From Isoetes taiwanensis (taxonomy: Eukaryota > Streptophyta > Lycopodiopsida > Isoetales > Isoetaceae), in contig JAJEKV010000014.1 in the NCBI GenBank assembly GCA_021234155.1, positions 20,971,513 through 21,035,512 on the forward strand: a DNA stretch of 64,000 nt, written 5' to 3'. This document shows positions 11,286 to 23,103 of the stretch, piece by piece. The notes under the pieces were generated by a model that did no database searches, had not been told where the DNA came from, and saw only the letters and a list, made by a program, of their open reading frames with translations. Positions within the stretch are counted from its first letter, which is position 1; each line of letters starts with the position of its first letter. Made by a program: the position numbers and the translations under genes.

Positions 11286-11960
11286 TGGATCTCATCTTCC
11301 TCATGGAGACATGGGAGCATCTTTGGGCCTGAGCTACTGATCTGGCGGGTTACCAACATTTCTGGTCTTCAATACCAGCGGGACGAGAGGGGTCATGGTG
11401 GAGTGGCTTGCTAATACCGGACAACCTTGGCACGCGTCGATTACCCTCGGAAGACGCATGGACCACAACCTGCACTTTGTGGGTTCGTGTGCATAATACC
11501 GGTGGCAACCCTCTTTTTCCTCGGCGCTGTTATTTCCCTCGCGAGAGCACCTTCTATCGCAGCCACCCCGATGCGGATAGGATGGACCCGTATGTCGATC
11601 TATATGATGACATACAAAGAGCACTCAGCAGCTTGGGTAGGGTCATCCTTCTTGGAGATTTCAATGCACTGACAAGAGTAGAGCAGCCCATGCGACTTGA
11701 CCCCCTCACGATGATGTCCCGCAGCTACGCCCACGTAACAACCCGCCAATGAGGGATCGGATGACGCCCAGTCACTACGCATGCGATTGCTCCCCGCTAT
11801 GTGGTATTTTTGACTTGATAATTTGCAATGGCTCATCACGGTGGGTCTGATTCTCGCAAGTGCACATGCATGTGACAATCGGGGGAGGGTCTAGTGTGGT
11901 GGACTATGTGCTCAGTGAGTTGCAAAGATATGCATCTCATCGGGCCGCTTCCCGTGGGCA
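11286..11960 (+). pseudogene. LINE B copy 1, AP-endonuclease
   Basis: Across shifting frames one can read LIFLMETW (metal-binding Glu), GRVILLGDFNALT (catalytic Asp/Asn) and GSSVVDYVLSE (the Ser-Val-x-Asp signature). The spacing fits the endonuclease domain of APE-type LINEs. At least two frameshifts separate the parts. Confidence 0.7.
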
Positions 11961-12689
11961 CGACATACGGGATGAGGAGGTCGACTCGCATCACCTCCCA
12001 CTTTATTTGGACTGGTTTGGCAAGCCGCCAAAGACCCCCACTATGCCGGCCCCTCTGGTTGAGACTACATTATGAGTGTGCGGAGAGGACTACGCCAAGA
12101 TGCTCATGGACGCCCTCCCGCACTTCAGGACACCTCCACACTAGAGCGGCGAACCAGGGCCGGTGGCACCCGGCTATTACGGATGCGGCGGACGGATGCT
12201 TTCGTGCCCCGTCGCGCTCGGGGTCAAGAATATTCCCGCGTAACCGATGGTATGCGGAGTGTAAAGCATAGCGGCAGTCTGGCACATACGGATCCAGCAT
12301 AAACTGCGAGGCCACCACGCATCGCAGCCCATGCGGGAGACAAAGGCGGTACACTGCTGTGCATCGTGGGGAGATGGGTACCGGGCTCACCGGACACTCA
12401 TCCTCGAACCTTTAGCGCGAGAGTGCTTGAGCCGACCCGACCCTTACGTGGGACATCACAATCGGCCAGTGGGAATGTGCTTCGCGGCAAAGCTCTGCAT
12501 TATCCGCCCGAGGGGACTGCGCCCATACCCCCACGATGGCCCCCATTGGTTCTCGTGGAGGAGGATATTGAGGGAGGGCCTCGCAACGGCCGGGCTAATA
12601 GGAAGGCGGTGACCTCGATGGTATGCGGGCGAAGTTACTCAAATGGGCGGCGGCCGCTTGTCTTGGTCCTCACTACCTGTTCAACGAGC

Positions 12690-14400
12690 ATTGCAGAAGG
12701 TCTCCCAGACAATGGACCACAAGCGGGGTTGTTCCCATTCACAAGGCGACCCACCTTTGTCCGCCAATTCATGGACGATCATGGTCGGGCTTCAAGATTT
12801 GCCAAACTCTTGGTGGCATTCTCGAGCAGCGATTGACCAGCGGAGGAGGCGGCGAGATGTGCGAGCCGGTCACCGCAGGCGGGCTTTAGACCAGCCACTC
12901 AACGATTGACCATATCTTTACAACTGCGGGCATCGATTGAAGGCGGCGGAATCATCGGCGGGACTTGTATTGCCGCTTTGTGGACTTCCGCACGAAGGCT
13001 TTTGATCGGTTCCCCGGGAAAAGTCGTAGGCTAATATCTGCGTCAACCGGGGCTCCCGCTGCACGTGCGTAATGCCATATACGAGTTGTATGAGAGTTGT
13101 TTTGGCGGGATGCGGCCGACGGGCCAAGCATTCACCAAGAGTATGCGGGGGTCCTGCGGGGTTGCCCCTCTCGCCAACACTTTTGGCCTCTACATTGATC
13201 GCTTAGAGCCCCGGCTTATCGAATGCATGGGGATGGCATACGACTTTTGCACGGTCATCCGCACAAACATCTATGCGGACGATGTTGGCCTGCCGCCCAC
13301 ACCCCCGTAAGCTCTGCCTCTCTCACCGGATGCCCTAGACACATTTTTGTCGGGCTACGCACATGCTTGCGTGAATCGCCAAGACCGGGTGGTTCTCATA
13401 TCCTCTTCACGTCACCCCATGCCTCCCCGCACTCACATATCGGGGGGCGGCTGCGGGCGCCACGCCCACCTACAAGTACCTAGGGGTGGAGTTCCCCTCC
13501 CTTGCTCTGGCTGGGAGGCGTCTATCCGGCTATGGGGTGACAAAGCAGCTGGAAAGCGCTTTTATGCCATGCAGAACAACCACCAAACGTAGCTCTATGA
13601 TTGGGGCCATCCGGTCACATCTGCTCGCACCGGTCGAGCCCGTCCCTTCAGACGGGTCGAGGTTTGGGGCCCGGTCGCCTCTTTGGCTTAACACGGAATG
13701 ACTTGGAGCAGTGTGTAAGGCATTTCGGCACGCACTTGGGGTGAAACCTTCAGTCCCCCATCGATTCTCGGCCAGGAAACTAGATTCTTGCCACTTCGCC
13801 AGCAGCCCTTGATAGACACATCGCCTATTTTCGAAAGTGGTTACTATGGGTGATGCTTTCGGCTCCCCGCACCGCTTACATGTGGCAATGGGTCCGCAGC
13901 CGCTTAGGGCCCGTTGGAGGGTAAGAGAGATCGCTGGTTCGCCGATGGAACGTCGCGAGAGCCTGATCGTCGCGGTGTGGACCGGGGCCGGTCGTCGTGA
14001 TGACTGCGGGAGTACCTAGATGCTTGTTTCCTTGGCAAGCTCTGGGACCCCGGCTCTAGAGCATGTCAAAACGCCCATTACAAGGAGCACATCAACCCGT
14101 GTTAGCCCGGGGCCCACGGCTCTACACGTTCCTACCGCCGGTGGCCCCGCGCACTCATTGCCTCCATTCGCACGTGCCCACCATCTTCGTATTCCGAGGC
14201 AGGCGGTGGATTGGGAGCCCGCCAAAGACGGACTCTGTCGATCTTTGTCAACGGGTGCCATTGAGGATGAGTCTCACACTTTCCAGAGTTGCCAGCTTCA
14301 TCGATCCGGGCCGATCATTCCCTTAGTACGGCCGGACTTGCCCTTACATTTGCCGATGAACACACCGGCCAAGACGCGTGCCACGGGTCGCATATCTCGA
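12690..14400 (+). pseudogene. LINE B copy 1, reverse transcriptase and C-terminal region
   Basis: RT fragments are recognisable by comparison with the better copy at 47.0-49.0 kb: VPIHKA.., a broken FVDF-x-KAFD-type block near 12965, RNAIYELYES, TFGLYIDRLE and IYADDVGL near 13270. The region after 13900 corresponds to the C-terminal zinc-finger part (ESHTF..C). Many single-base indels break the frame. Confidence 0.7.
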
Positions 14401-14674
14401 GGTAAATGACTGACGAGGTCACCTTTGCCCCTTTGGCCGCCACGATTAGGCACTACGTGCAGCGGTATGATCAGATATATATTTGGGTGTTTCGTGATTT
14501 TATATGTTAGGACAAATTGTCATCAGTGATTCTTTGCCACGGTTTTTCCCTCGAAAACCCTTCGGGGCGGGAGTTTTTTAATCCGGGCAGTAATCCGCTT
14601 ACTGCGTTTTTGTATTGGGTCCCATAGACCGATTGGTCTCCGTGGACGATAAAAGTACCTTCCTTCCTTCCTTC

Positions 14675-15013
14675 CTATCTTTTGGGCTTGTGGAAGCATA
14701 GATATTAATAATTCCAAAAACAGAGTCTTGATATTGGAAGGTAACAGCTTGCCACATTTTGGATGGGGAATTAAAGAAGAAAAGATGCTTAAGATTTTTC
14801 CAAATCATGATAATGCCACCACTTCTACCAGTGGCCTCAATCCAAGTGGAGGAGGCTCCAGGGTAAATCCAATCACCAAGATTAGAGATTTCAAATTTGG
14901 GAAGCTTAACTTCTTGGAGCAGAATAACATCAGCATTGTAATTCCTGATTTGGGAGATAGCTCTTCTCCTCTTAATAGGGCCTTTGATACCCCTTCCAGG
15001 AAAGAATCTTCAT
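14675..15013 (-). pseudogene. LINE A copy 1, endonuclease N-terminal half
   Basis: ORF2 begins at the ATG at 15013 (MKILSW). A small deletion, shared with copy 2, removes part of the NVRG motif and shifts the frame. Downstream frames read QEVKLPKFEI, GGIIMIWKNL and FGIINIYASTSPK, the first half of the endonuclease. The domain is cut at 14675 by the LINE B tail. Confidence 0.8.
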
Positions 15014-15364
15014 TAGCTAAATGAATAGAAAGACCAGGTAAGTAATGGACAGACCAAAGAATTTAGAGTCTGATAAATTTCTTTTTTCCCCTTCCCTTTT
15101 TTATTTTACTTCTAGTATTGGCAGCTGAAGTATTATGCAGATTAGTGAGCTCAGCAAGGGCTGAGTCACTCTTTTTGGACTTAGTCAAAGTTTTGGCTCA
15201 AGAAGGCTTTGGCTTGGAAATTAACTCAACAGAGGAGCAATCAGCAAGAAATTTATCACCTTTCCAAATTTCTTTGTCAGACTCTTCATCACTATCATCC
15301 GAAGTCCCCCCAGGAATAAATTCAAACATTTTATTTTTATAAGGGGAGTGCTCAATTATATTTA

Positions 15365-16610
15365 GGGAAAATTCCAAAAATACCCCTGAACTTTATGGGA
15401 TTTTCAATTTTGCCCTTCAAATTTCCTTAATTCCAAATATACCCCTCCTAACTATCTACACGAACTAGTTAAGAGAGCTAAAATCTACAAATTCCAAAAA
15501 TACCCTCGTGTTCTTAGTCAATATTCCAAATTTACCCTTCACATTTTTTGAAATTCCAAACACACAATTGAATCATCAAAATGAAGACAACTAACGAATT
15601 GTTTTATAATGCAGAATCAAATAATATTTTGTCAAACCAAATTTTCAGAAATGCACAATGAAACAATACTTTTCCATACCAAATTTTCAGAGATTAGACT
15701 TGCAGAATACAAACTTCGGTGTACAGAATCCTACACCATTAACTTATCAGCTCTCGACAACTCTTTCGATTATGCCCTGCTTTACTACAACGACTACAAT
15801 GAAGAGGACGTTTTTCCTTGCCATTATCTTCTGTCCGAATTCTTCTCTTCCTTGGGCGTCCCGGAGGTCTACGTGTCTTTGGTGGGAGCAATTTCTCATC
15901 CCCTTCTTCTTCTTGCCACTGTTCTCTTGGAAGAAGAGGGTGAATAATGTGAGAATAGGTGTCATAGTATGCTCTCAATGTATATGCGTGAATTGCATAT
16001 GACTGGATACGATCTTTCTTGAATAAAATAGCGGCAATTACGTGTGAGCATGGTAATCCACTTACTTGCCACACATTGCAAGAGCAAACTCCTGTTTCCA
16101 TGTTCACCACGTGACTAGACTTTTGTGACACAATCTCAAACTCGTGATAGGTGGCAGGAATAATCCGAGATAATGCCTAGCTGCTCATATGCATTCTTGA
16201 TTTGAAGCTCAAAGACTAGCCACAAGCATGTATGATCCTCGCTTCTCCCAAGCCCTGTAAGGTCAACTGGCTTGTTCTCTATGCCTGTAAGGTATAAGAA
16301 AGCTGAGATTGCTTGCAAGTAGGTAATTATCTGGAAAAAAACGAAATGGGAAAGACACATTACCTGCATGCATTGCATTCGTTGATGAATCGGGAGCTCC
16401 TAGGGTAAGAAATTGGAATCGGAATTGAAGAAACTCTCCACCGCTCTTTTCTGTTCTTCTCTTGCCGCTTTTTTTTCCTTAACTATTTTTAACGGATAAT
16501 TGTTAACGGATTGTTAATTTGGTTAACGAAGGGTATATTTGGAATTAAGGAAATTTGAAGGGCAAAATTGGAAATCCCATAAAGTTCAGGGGTATTTTTA
16601 GAATTTTCCC
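15365..16610 (-). mobile_element. Non-autonomous MULE, copy 1, with TIRs and 9-bp target duplication
   Basis: Long terminal inverted repeats (about 90 bp, beginning gggaaaattc) bound the element. The 9-bp sequence ttatattta lies at both sides (15356-15364 and 16611-16619), the length typical of Mutator-like elements. The inside keeps only a short 5' exon and the last exon of a transposase gene, so it is an internally deleted derivative. The same element is at the same site in the duplicated block (31887-33128), so it inserted before the duplication. Confidence 0.93.
15739..16378 (-). pseudogene. MULE copy 1, C-terminal transposase fragment (SWIM and CCHC zinc fingers)
   Basis: The intact part (16131-15739) has a SWIM finger (CSCNVWQVSGLPCSHV), an AT-hook-like GRPRKRR patch and a terminal CCHC knuckle (CSRCSKAGHNRKSC). 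Upstream, frameshifts near 16180 and 16250 break a frame that is open in copy 2. The DDE catalytic core is absent. Confidence 0.85.
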
Positions 16611-16736
16611 TTATATTTATAGGCCTATCCTTAATAACAGGACAAATGGGAAGAGGAGAAACATGACCTGAAATATCAGCCTCCATAATTTGAGTATCCT
16701 GCATAGCAGCAACCTTTACTTAACTGGAGTCTTCAA

Positions 16737-17317
16737 AACTAAACATATCCTTCTCAAAAGTATCTTGGACATAATCGAAATTTGGAGTAGCCAATTCTCT
16801 ATCGGGTGTGTCTTGTACAATTTCATCCATGAGGCTCCAATGGCAAGCTTGTCGAAGTTGGTGCACTGAGATCCTCTTGCAAAGAAGCCAACTGCTCAGC
16901 AATATCAGATGCAATAATGGAGGGTGGAGGAGGAAAAGGATCAGAGGCTGGAGAAAGATCAATAATAGGGGATTGGCAGAGGTTGTTTTTGCCATCAAGT
17001 GAATTGCTCAATAATATTTCCAAATCTAGTTCAGAATTAAGGTTAGCTAATACCTGAAATTGGTTGGTATGACCAATTATTTGATTAATGCAGTCCAGTG
17101 ATTCTTCTTGAGGAGGATTACTTGAGGCAGTAATCTTCTTTGCAGGAATGATCTGATTATACTCCCTTCCTTTATCTGAAATAGGAGCAGGAACAACTTC
17201 CACCATAGTATCCTTAGGATCTATCTCAACACAAAGCTGTTGCTCACTGTCCAAACAGACCTGCTTCAAGATCTTACCATGTTTGTCTTTCTTGTTTAGT
17301 GGACCACTCTTACTCAT
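16737..17317 (-). pseudogene. LINE A copy 1, ORF between ORF1 and the endonuclease
   Basis: It starts at 17317 (MSKSGPLNKKDK) with its ATG overlapping the TGA of the preceding ORF (ATGA). It is broken near 16855 compared with copy 2, where the frame stays open to 33238. The product is polar, with Pro-rich and acidic stretches and no recognised domain. It may be the C-terminal extension of a gag-like ORF1. Confidence 0.5.
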
Positions 17318-18774
17318 AGAGAGTTGAAGGAATTTAAACTCTCCTTATTCTTTCCAAAACCTTTGGCATCCATAATAATTATATTCAAGGTGTCATGAAG
17401 AATGTTGGTCTTGTCCATATTTTTTGCTGAAGTTTCATAATTTTGCAACACATTGATTTGTTGAGATGATGCCTTTCCAGTAATAGAAGTCTTCCCATAT
17501 TCAACTTGAACTTGAGTTTTTGCATGAGATGCATCAAATGCATCTACTTTCTGAACCTGGACTTCCCTTAACTTTTTCTTCCTCTGAATTCTTTTGTAGC
17601 TTCCATTGACCTTAGTCCATTGAAATTTATTGTCCTTAGAGATGATACTTGGAGCACTAGGATCCTTGGTAATACTTGGTGAAATTTCGTCAAGGACTGA
17701 GCCTTTTGAATTTTGCCCCTTCTGCTGGCTGTTGACTTCTTGACTGTGATTGACCTGCTGATTGATTTGTTGATTGAGTTGACAGTTATCATACAGATTT
17801 GCAGGAATACTCATATTCTGACCAGTGGAAGGTGTTACCTCCTTACAAGATTCATACCAAAAGTGTCTGACCTTACAATTTTGGCAATGAGGTGGCAGTC
17901 CCGACCATCTTAAGGAAAGAAAGGAATTTCTTTGGAGATATCAAGCTGGACAATGGATCGAGGTGGCCTATACGGGGAATATTCCGTACAGATATAAGAT
18001 CCAATAAAGTCAAAGAGCAATTTAAGACAATCCTCATTCCAGTAAATTGGGTTCAGGCCAGAAGAGTGGTAGAGGCCACACAGAGATTGTCCAAATTTGC
18101 CACTTCGAATTTAGGGTCCCATTTGAGGAAGGTAAGCTGAAAGGATTCAAAAGCCAAGGGACCATGATTGAGCAAAAGATTGGCAGTTCTTTTGTTTCCA
18201 CATTCAATCATAATATAAGGTGACTGTAGCCAATAGACCGCATTGATCATAAAAGGTTCAAACAGAAGGCCCAGAGTTTATCTAGTTTGATTCCATGCTT
18301 ATTAACTTTAACAATTACAGCAGAATCATGAAAGGAATTCAATTTTGCATGAACAGAGGGGAGATCCAAGGAAATACCATTGAAGACATCGATCTTTTGG
18401 CAATCGAAGGGGGGCTTGAAGGGCTTAATTGTTCCAAGGGCCTTATCAAGAGAATCATCCGAGTGCTTCTGATGATCCAATCTCTTTTCACCATAAGCAA
18501 TGAAAATTTGAAGAACAGGGTCCATGCTTGGCAATTGGCCTCTGAAGTCTGGATCTTTAGACAAATTGTCCCAGCAAGGAACTTCGTATGACAGAGGATC
18601 CATAGAGGACCGGCCCATTGAAAGAGTTAGCAAAATCACCAAAGAAAATGAAGTTTTTGGTTTTCTTGGAAAGACCTTAAACGCTTGAGAAGTTCGGACG
18701 ATCGAGGGGCGAAAATCAGCAAAGGCGTGAAGAATAGAAAGATATTTAGGGTAATTTTTGCCTTTAAGTTCCAT
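17314..18774 (-). pseudogene. LINE A copy 1, ORF1 (gag-like, DUF4283-type and zinc knuckle)
   Basis: Three frames (18774-18247, 18250-18053 and 17814-17314) together match the plant LINE ORF1 protein. The middle part has the DUF4283-like pattern LLLNHGPLAFESFQLTFLKW. The region between 18053 and 17814 is altered relative to copy 2, where the CQNCKVRHFWYESC knuckle is intact. The product would coat the element RNA. Frameshifts make it non-functional. Confidence 0.75.
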
Positions 18775-18943
18775 CCAGAAAGAACCAGGAGAAAACTACA
18801 AAAGCAGAATTAAAATGTGCGAAATAGCAGGAGGGGAAATCAAAAGACAGGAAAAAAACAGGGAAAGGAGCCAATCTAAAATTAAAAAGATGGAAAGCCA
18901 AAATCAACACCAAAATGAAAAGAATCAAACGCCAAGGTATGAA

Positions 18944-19240
18944 TCATTGTTCGAAATACACCTTCACCACAATTTTGGAGTTACTCCAATCACAGTGCAC
19001 ATGGAGGATGCCCGAAGCTGAGGTCTCTTTTCTGCTAATGAACTCTTGGAGCCAAGATTCGACAATTTCGACTTCAAATTCAACCGAGCTTGGCACAAAT
19101 GAGTATTCCGGGATGAACAATTCTTCAGGGAAATGTTGTTTAGAAACAAGAGAATTCCAAAGATTCGAAGGGGATCCTTTCAGCAAACCACAGGTTAATC
19201 TTGAATTATGTTTGATAATTGTGAAGATTTTGATGTCCAT
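18944..19240 (-). CDS. LINE A copy 1, 5' small ORF
   Basis: A 98-codon frame near the 5' end of the element is kept in both copies (also 35504-35800) with one substitution. No domain is recognised. It may be the N-terminal part of ORF1 or chance. Confidence 0.3.
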   Translation of the reverse strand: MDIKIFTIIKHNSRLTCGLLKGSPSNLWNSLVSKQHFPEELFIPEYSFVPSSVEFEVEIVESWLQEFISRKETSASGILHVHCDWSNSKIVVKVYFEQ

Positions 19241-19285
19241 CTGTAGCCTGTGGTGAGGGAAATCATGGGAATTGCAAGCCCCTAC

Positions 19286-19784
19286 AACATTAGAGGCAAT
19301 TTGGGATATAAGTTTGTCCTCCTAAGAAAATCACATAATATTTTTTATTTTTTTTATTTTCAATATGGTAGGGTGCAACCACCATATACCTAACGTATAC
19401 CAAACTTTTTCAACAACTTTTTTCCAACTACTACTTCCATAAAATGCTCCATTCAAATTGTCTTTCCCTTAAATGCTCCATAAAATGATCTATCGAAGGA
19501 GATTTGTCGCGTTTCAGATCATGTCTGGACACGGTGTCCATATCCACGTCATAAACTAAAGCTTGGAAGCTTTTCCGACCAATTCCGTCCACATCATCAA
19601 TCCCGATCCTCATGGAGATGGAAACCGAATTTTTGTTTCTTGTTTTGGCGCCTCGTAACTTTCCCTTACAATCAGAATTCGAATTTGGAGCTTCCCTCTT
19701 TTACATCTCAGATTTAAATTTAGAGGTAAGTCATAGGATTTTCTAAACGGTTTGCTTGTTAGTTTTGTTCTCACTTTTTCCACG
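19286..19784. other. Upstream region of the 19.8 kb gene, with a possible 5' exon
   Basis: Copy-1 homology with the duplicated block ends at 19285. The region is AT-rich. An open stretch from an ATG at 19610 runs to a good donor (GAG|GTAAGT at 19724), with a candidate acceptor TCAG at about 19799. The reading phases do not join cleanly, so this may be a non-coding first exon. Confidence 0.35.
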
Positions 19785-22700
19785 ATGACTGAAATCAGGA
19801 TTCTATTGCCTGAGGAGTATGCACAGACAAGCAATAAGAAACGAGGAGGACTTAAAGGAAAGATTGATGAAGATAAACTCAGATCAGAAGGAGCAAAGAA
19901 TGCAGACATATGGGCACATGGAAGCATTTATCCCCGAGATCCTATAAGCGGTAAATTTCCAGAATTCAATTCTATTACTGGCTTGGTTAAGTTTGTTTCT
20001 GAGGGAAGAAATGGTCTATTAGGATATTGTGAAAATATGTGGAAATACATAAGCCAGCTCTGTTCTATAATCCAGGGCAATGTGCAAGCAATTGAAGCAC
20101 AAAAGCGTGAATTTGAAAGCCTATTGTCAGAAAAGGCTTCACTGCTCTCGCAGATTGTAACTTTGAAGAGGAACTTGATCCAAGCTCAAAATGAAAATAA
20201 CTTAAAGGATTTTATTATCAAACAATCTGAGAGAGAGAAGTTCCAAGTTGAGAATTTTCGCATGAGGGCTGAATCTGCAGTTAAATGTCTGGAAGCTCGC
20301 TTAAAGAGATTGAAGAAAACTTCTATGGGATTCCGGGAAAGGAAAAAGAGTATGAAACCTATTGAGGTTTTAGCTCCAAAGGGGGGAGCAGCAAGACGAA
20401 GGGTTTACGCTGTTCGTCAAGTCTTGAACAGTAAGAAAAAGAGTGGAGTTGTAAGAAAAAATGTTGGAAACTTTCTTGTGAACATGGTTTCCAGAGATGA
20501 AATTCTGGACTTGTTAAATGCGCCATGTAATGCAGCATTGAAGAGAAATATTTTAGATATGGTCATAAATGAGATTGCTTCAAACATGGATGCAGACGAG
20601 GTACAAGCAACTTGCGATTCTATTGGTTTGAGTAGACATGGTTATAGAAATCTCTTCAAACCTTTTCAAGCTGCATTGAGAACGCTTGGCACCAAGAAGG
20701 TCATTATACCTCGTCCATATGCGATTGAAACTAGCAGGAGGAATAGGAATGCAAGGGTTGACGAGGTACTTGGTGGAATGCATTCAATCCAATCAGGAGC
20801 CCCATTGCTTGCAAGTAGATCAAAAAATAACAAAAGCGAAACAATGGGATTGAATGAGAAAAACAATGTCTGGTTTGATTTGGAAAGCGTCTTAAAACTT
20901 ATGGTTGCTTTTTATAATCTGCAATCTTCACAGGTACAACAATTGGAAGTCTGCATAAAATTGGATGAGATGGAGCTAACTAGTAAATCGAAATTTGAAA
21001 GAGTCTCCATTGTTCTTATGAACTTTGCTTTGGGATCAAATTATGAAATGCAATTGCAGCTGCCCAAATCTAAAAGAGATCCTGAATGGTTTTCGGTACA
21101 ATCAGAAGATCACACATGGTGGCTTGGCATGTTCCAGGTTCATAAAGAAACATTTGCAATTTTAAAGTGGGTATTTGACCAGACTGAACTCCCAAGAATT
21201 ATTAGCTTGTATGAGTCAGGGGAATCATTGCATGTCGACGGTCATGGATCCTTCAAGGTAAGATTTCATTTGGCTTGTGACTTAAAAACTACAAAAGCTA
21301 TGTATAATATAGTCAGTTCACCAGCTCATACAACTAGGAATTGCATTTATTGTATGTATAGAATGAAAGAGCAAAGAAGGGGTAAAAGTTCTAGCCTCCT
21401 GTCTTGCAATCAAAATGCAGGTCCAGATAGGCATTTAATGGACAAAGACTTTGAACTGCCTTTTACCAATTCCTTTGCAAAGAGTGCACGTGTGCACTTT
21501 GCATGCAATGGTAAGAGTTATTGAAAAAATGATACATAATAGTTGCATGTTTGTTTGGAATATCAAAGGCGAAAAGGCGAGGAAAGAAGGAATAGCTAGG
21601 GTTGAGGAAGTATTATCAAATGCTGGACTTCATGGCGGTTGTGTGAAACTTGAAAAGGACCTCAAACGTTCAGGTAAGAGCTCAATACCATCCAAAGTTT
21701 CATTAGGTGGTGATAAGGCTAGACATTTTTTAAAGAACATGGATCCCAAAAGGAAAGGCACATTTGAGTTTGGCAAAAGATTAGTGGAGGCAGAAAGAGA
21801 TCGGACGGATGGAGCTAACTCCACTGTAAGAAAACTAGATGCATGGAATGCATTTTCCAATCTTAATATTCTACTGCAGAAACATACATACAATGACGAA
21901 GACAAAGACGAATTTAAGTTGCTTGTCTCAAGATTTGCAGAAGCATATATCAAGGCATGGGGTGAGAGCGAGGTAACCCATTATATTCACGTTTTATATG
22001 CTCATGGACCTTGGTTTGCAAAGGAATATGGCAGCCTTGCAGTGTGGAATACACAAGGCATGGAGAAGTCCCACAAACAAGCGAAGATGGCTTTTCACCG
22101 AGCTACTCAAAGAGGAGGATCGTCACTGATGTCGATGCCACTCAATCAGCTTGGAATATGGTTTTACAGGAAGTTACTAGCTAGGCATGAAAGGAATATT
22201 AGGAGAAGAGCCAGCCCATGTTTGGACAATGCATTGAGGGAGGCTGCTCTAAAGCGCAAAAGGGAGGCATGGGAGAAGTCTACAGCAAGGGAAACACAAC
22301 GGCAATGGAGGAGCAAAAGAATTAGAACTGGAAAAAAATATGTCATGGCAGATTAGTCTTCTCATTGGAGCAATTTTCAGATTTGGATGTACCAATTCAT
22401 GGTAAGCTATACTACATGTTTGCATGTCTATAGTTCATGATAAATCTGATTCCTTGTCATTGCATCATACAACACTTATCTTTTTGTACAGCCCGGACGT
22501 TGGAGTTTTCATTTACAAATGGAGAAGATTGAGATGGTCCCTATAAGCTGGTGTTTGATATTCCTCCCAAATTGAGAAATAAGCCTATGAGTTTTTTTAA
22601 CGAGGTAAGTCTTGATTATTAGTTGCCAAGATGATTGTAGTATATTGCTTTTGGTACTTGCTTGTATATACCCGTGAGTTTTAATGGGCAAATGACACAA

Positions 22701-23103
22701 CTATATCATGCATGGCAGACAGACGAGTTATTGCTATATTAAATGTTCTTGTCAATAAGATTGCCATTGAACAGAGGTTGAAATCTTATATATTTGCAGG
22801 GATTAGCAAAGGAACTTTCAGAAGCTGGGGCCTGTGAAGGTGCAATATACCCGGAGGCAGTTTTAGTCCAAGATAGATGCGTTTTCCCAAGTAGTCTCAT
22901 TCACAAAGGAGTGAGTGATACTTCATTTTTCTTAAAGAAATGTTATGCTTAAGATTTTCAAACGCTAAATAGAGTTGGATTGGATTAACAGCAGGGAAAC
23001 CAATGCGAATTGGACTTGGTTCCTGGATGTACAGATAAAGAGTCACCTTTTTATGACCCATTAGCAACTGTTAGCGTTGAATGCCCATATGTTGATAATT
23101 GAC
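19785..23103 (+). CDS. Unidentified large gene with transposase-like (possible DDE) layout, multi-exon, with small frameshifts
   Basis: I do not recognise a named family. The main frame runs from ATG 19785 to 21524. A +1 frame continues from about 21455 to 22356, and exons follow at about 22340-22394, 22493-22605, 22800-22910 and 22993-23103, joined by good GT/AG sites and ending in TGA. In order it shows: a basic N-terminus, a coiled-coil-like segment (about residues 95-180), a basic region and an HTH-like part near SIGLSRHGYRNLF. Then come IKLDEMEL, HLACDLKTTKAMY followed by a CxxC pair (NCIYC), VHVCTLHAMVRVIEK, and finally NTQGMEKSHKQAK. Asp, Asp and Glu in this order suggest a DDE/RNase H-like core; that is inference. 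Single-base corrections are needed near 21470, at the A-run at 22332-22338 and near 22535. It could be a decaying transposase or a domesticated gene. Confidence 0.6.

Larger units (their letters stand above)
10448..14674 (+). mobile_element. LINE family B, copy 1, GC-rich, TTCC-repeat tail
   Basis: This is a plus-strand non-LTR retrotransposon nested in the LINE A endonuclease. Its order is a GC-rich 5' region, AP-endonuclease (ETW, LLGDFNALT, SSVVDYVL; about 11286-11960), reverse transcriptase (about 12690-13700, with GLYIDRLE and YADDVGL) and a C-terminal region to about 14400. A 3' untranslated part follows, ending in ccgtggacgataaaagta and TTCC repeats (14658-14675). Rejoining the flanks gives a continuous LINE A frame, so target duplication is minimal or absent. 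Frames are heavily broken, mostly at G/C-rich sites. The clade is not clear: the RT is unlike the L1-type copies here. Confidence 0.8.
9906..19285 (-). mobile_element. LINE family A, minus strand, copy 1, interrupted by LINE B and a MULE
   Basis: On the minus strand the 5' end is at about 19285. ORF1-type reading frames follow (18774-16620), then the endonuclease start at 15013. The endonuclease is split by a LINE B insertion (10448-14674) and resumes at 10447-9948. It then runs into post-endonuclease sequence (MKRFYDKIKRVKNW in a shifted frame) and ends at about 9906 without any reverse transcriptase. Loss of the 3' half is the opposite of the usual 5' truncation of LINEs. The MULE at 15365-16610 sits between the ORF1 region and the endonuclease. 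The 5' boundary is shared with copy 2 at 35845. Confidence 0.85.

Noticed and set aside
14728-15024. Plus-strand 98-codon frames at 14728-15024 and 31250-31546
   Set aside because: They are the complementary strand of the LINE A endonuclease; the minus strand gives recognisable motifs.
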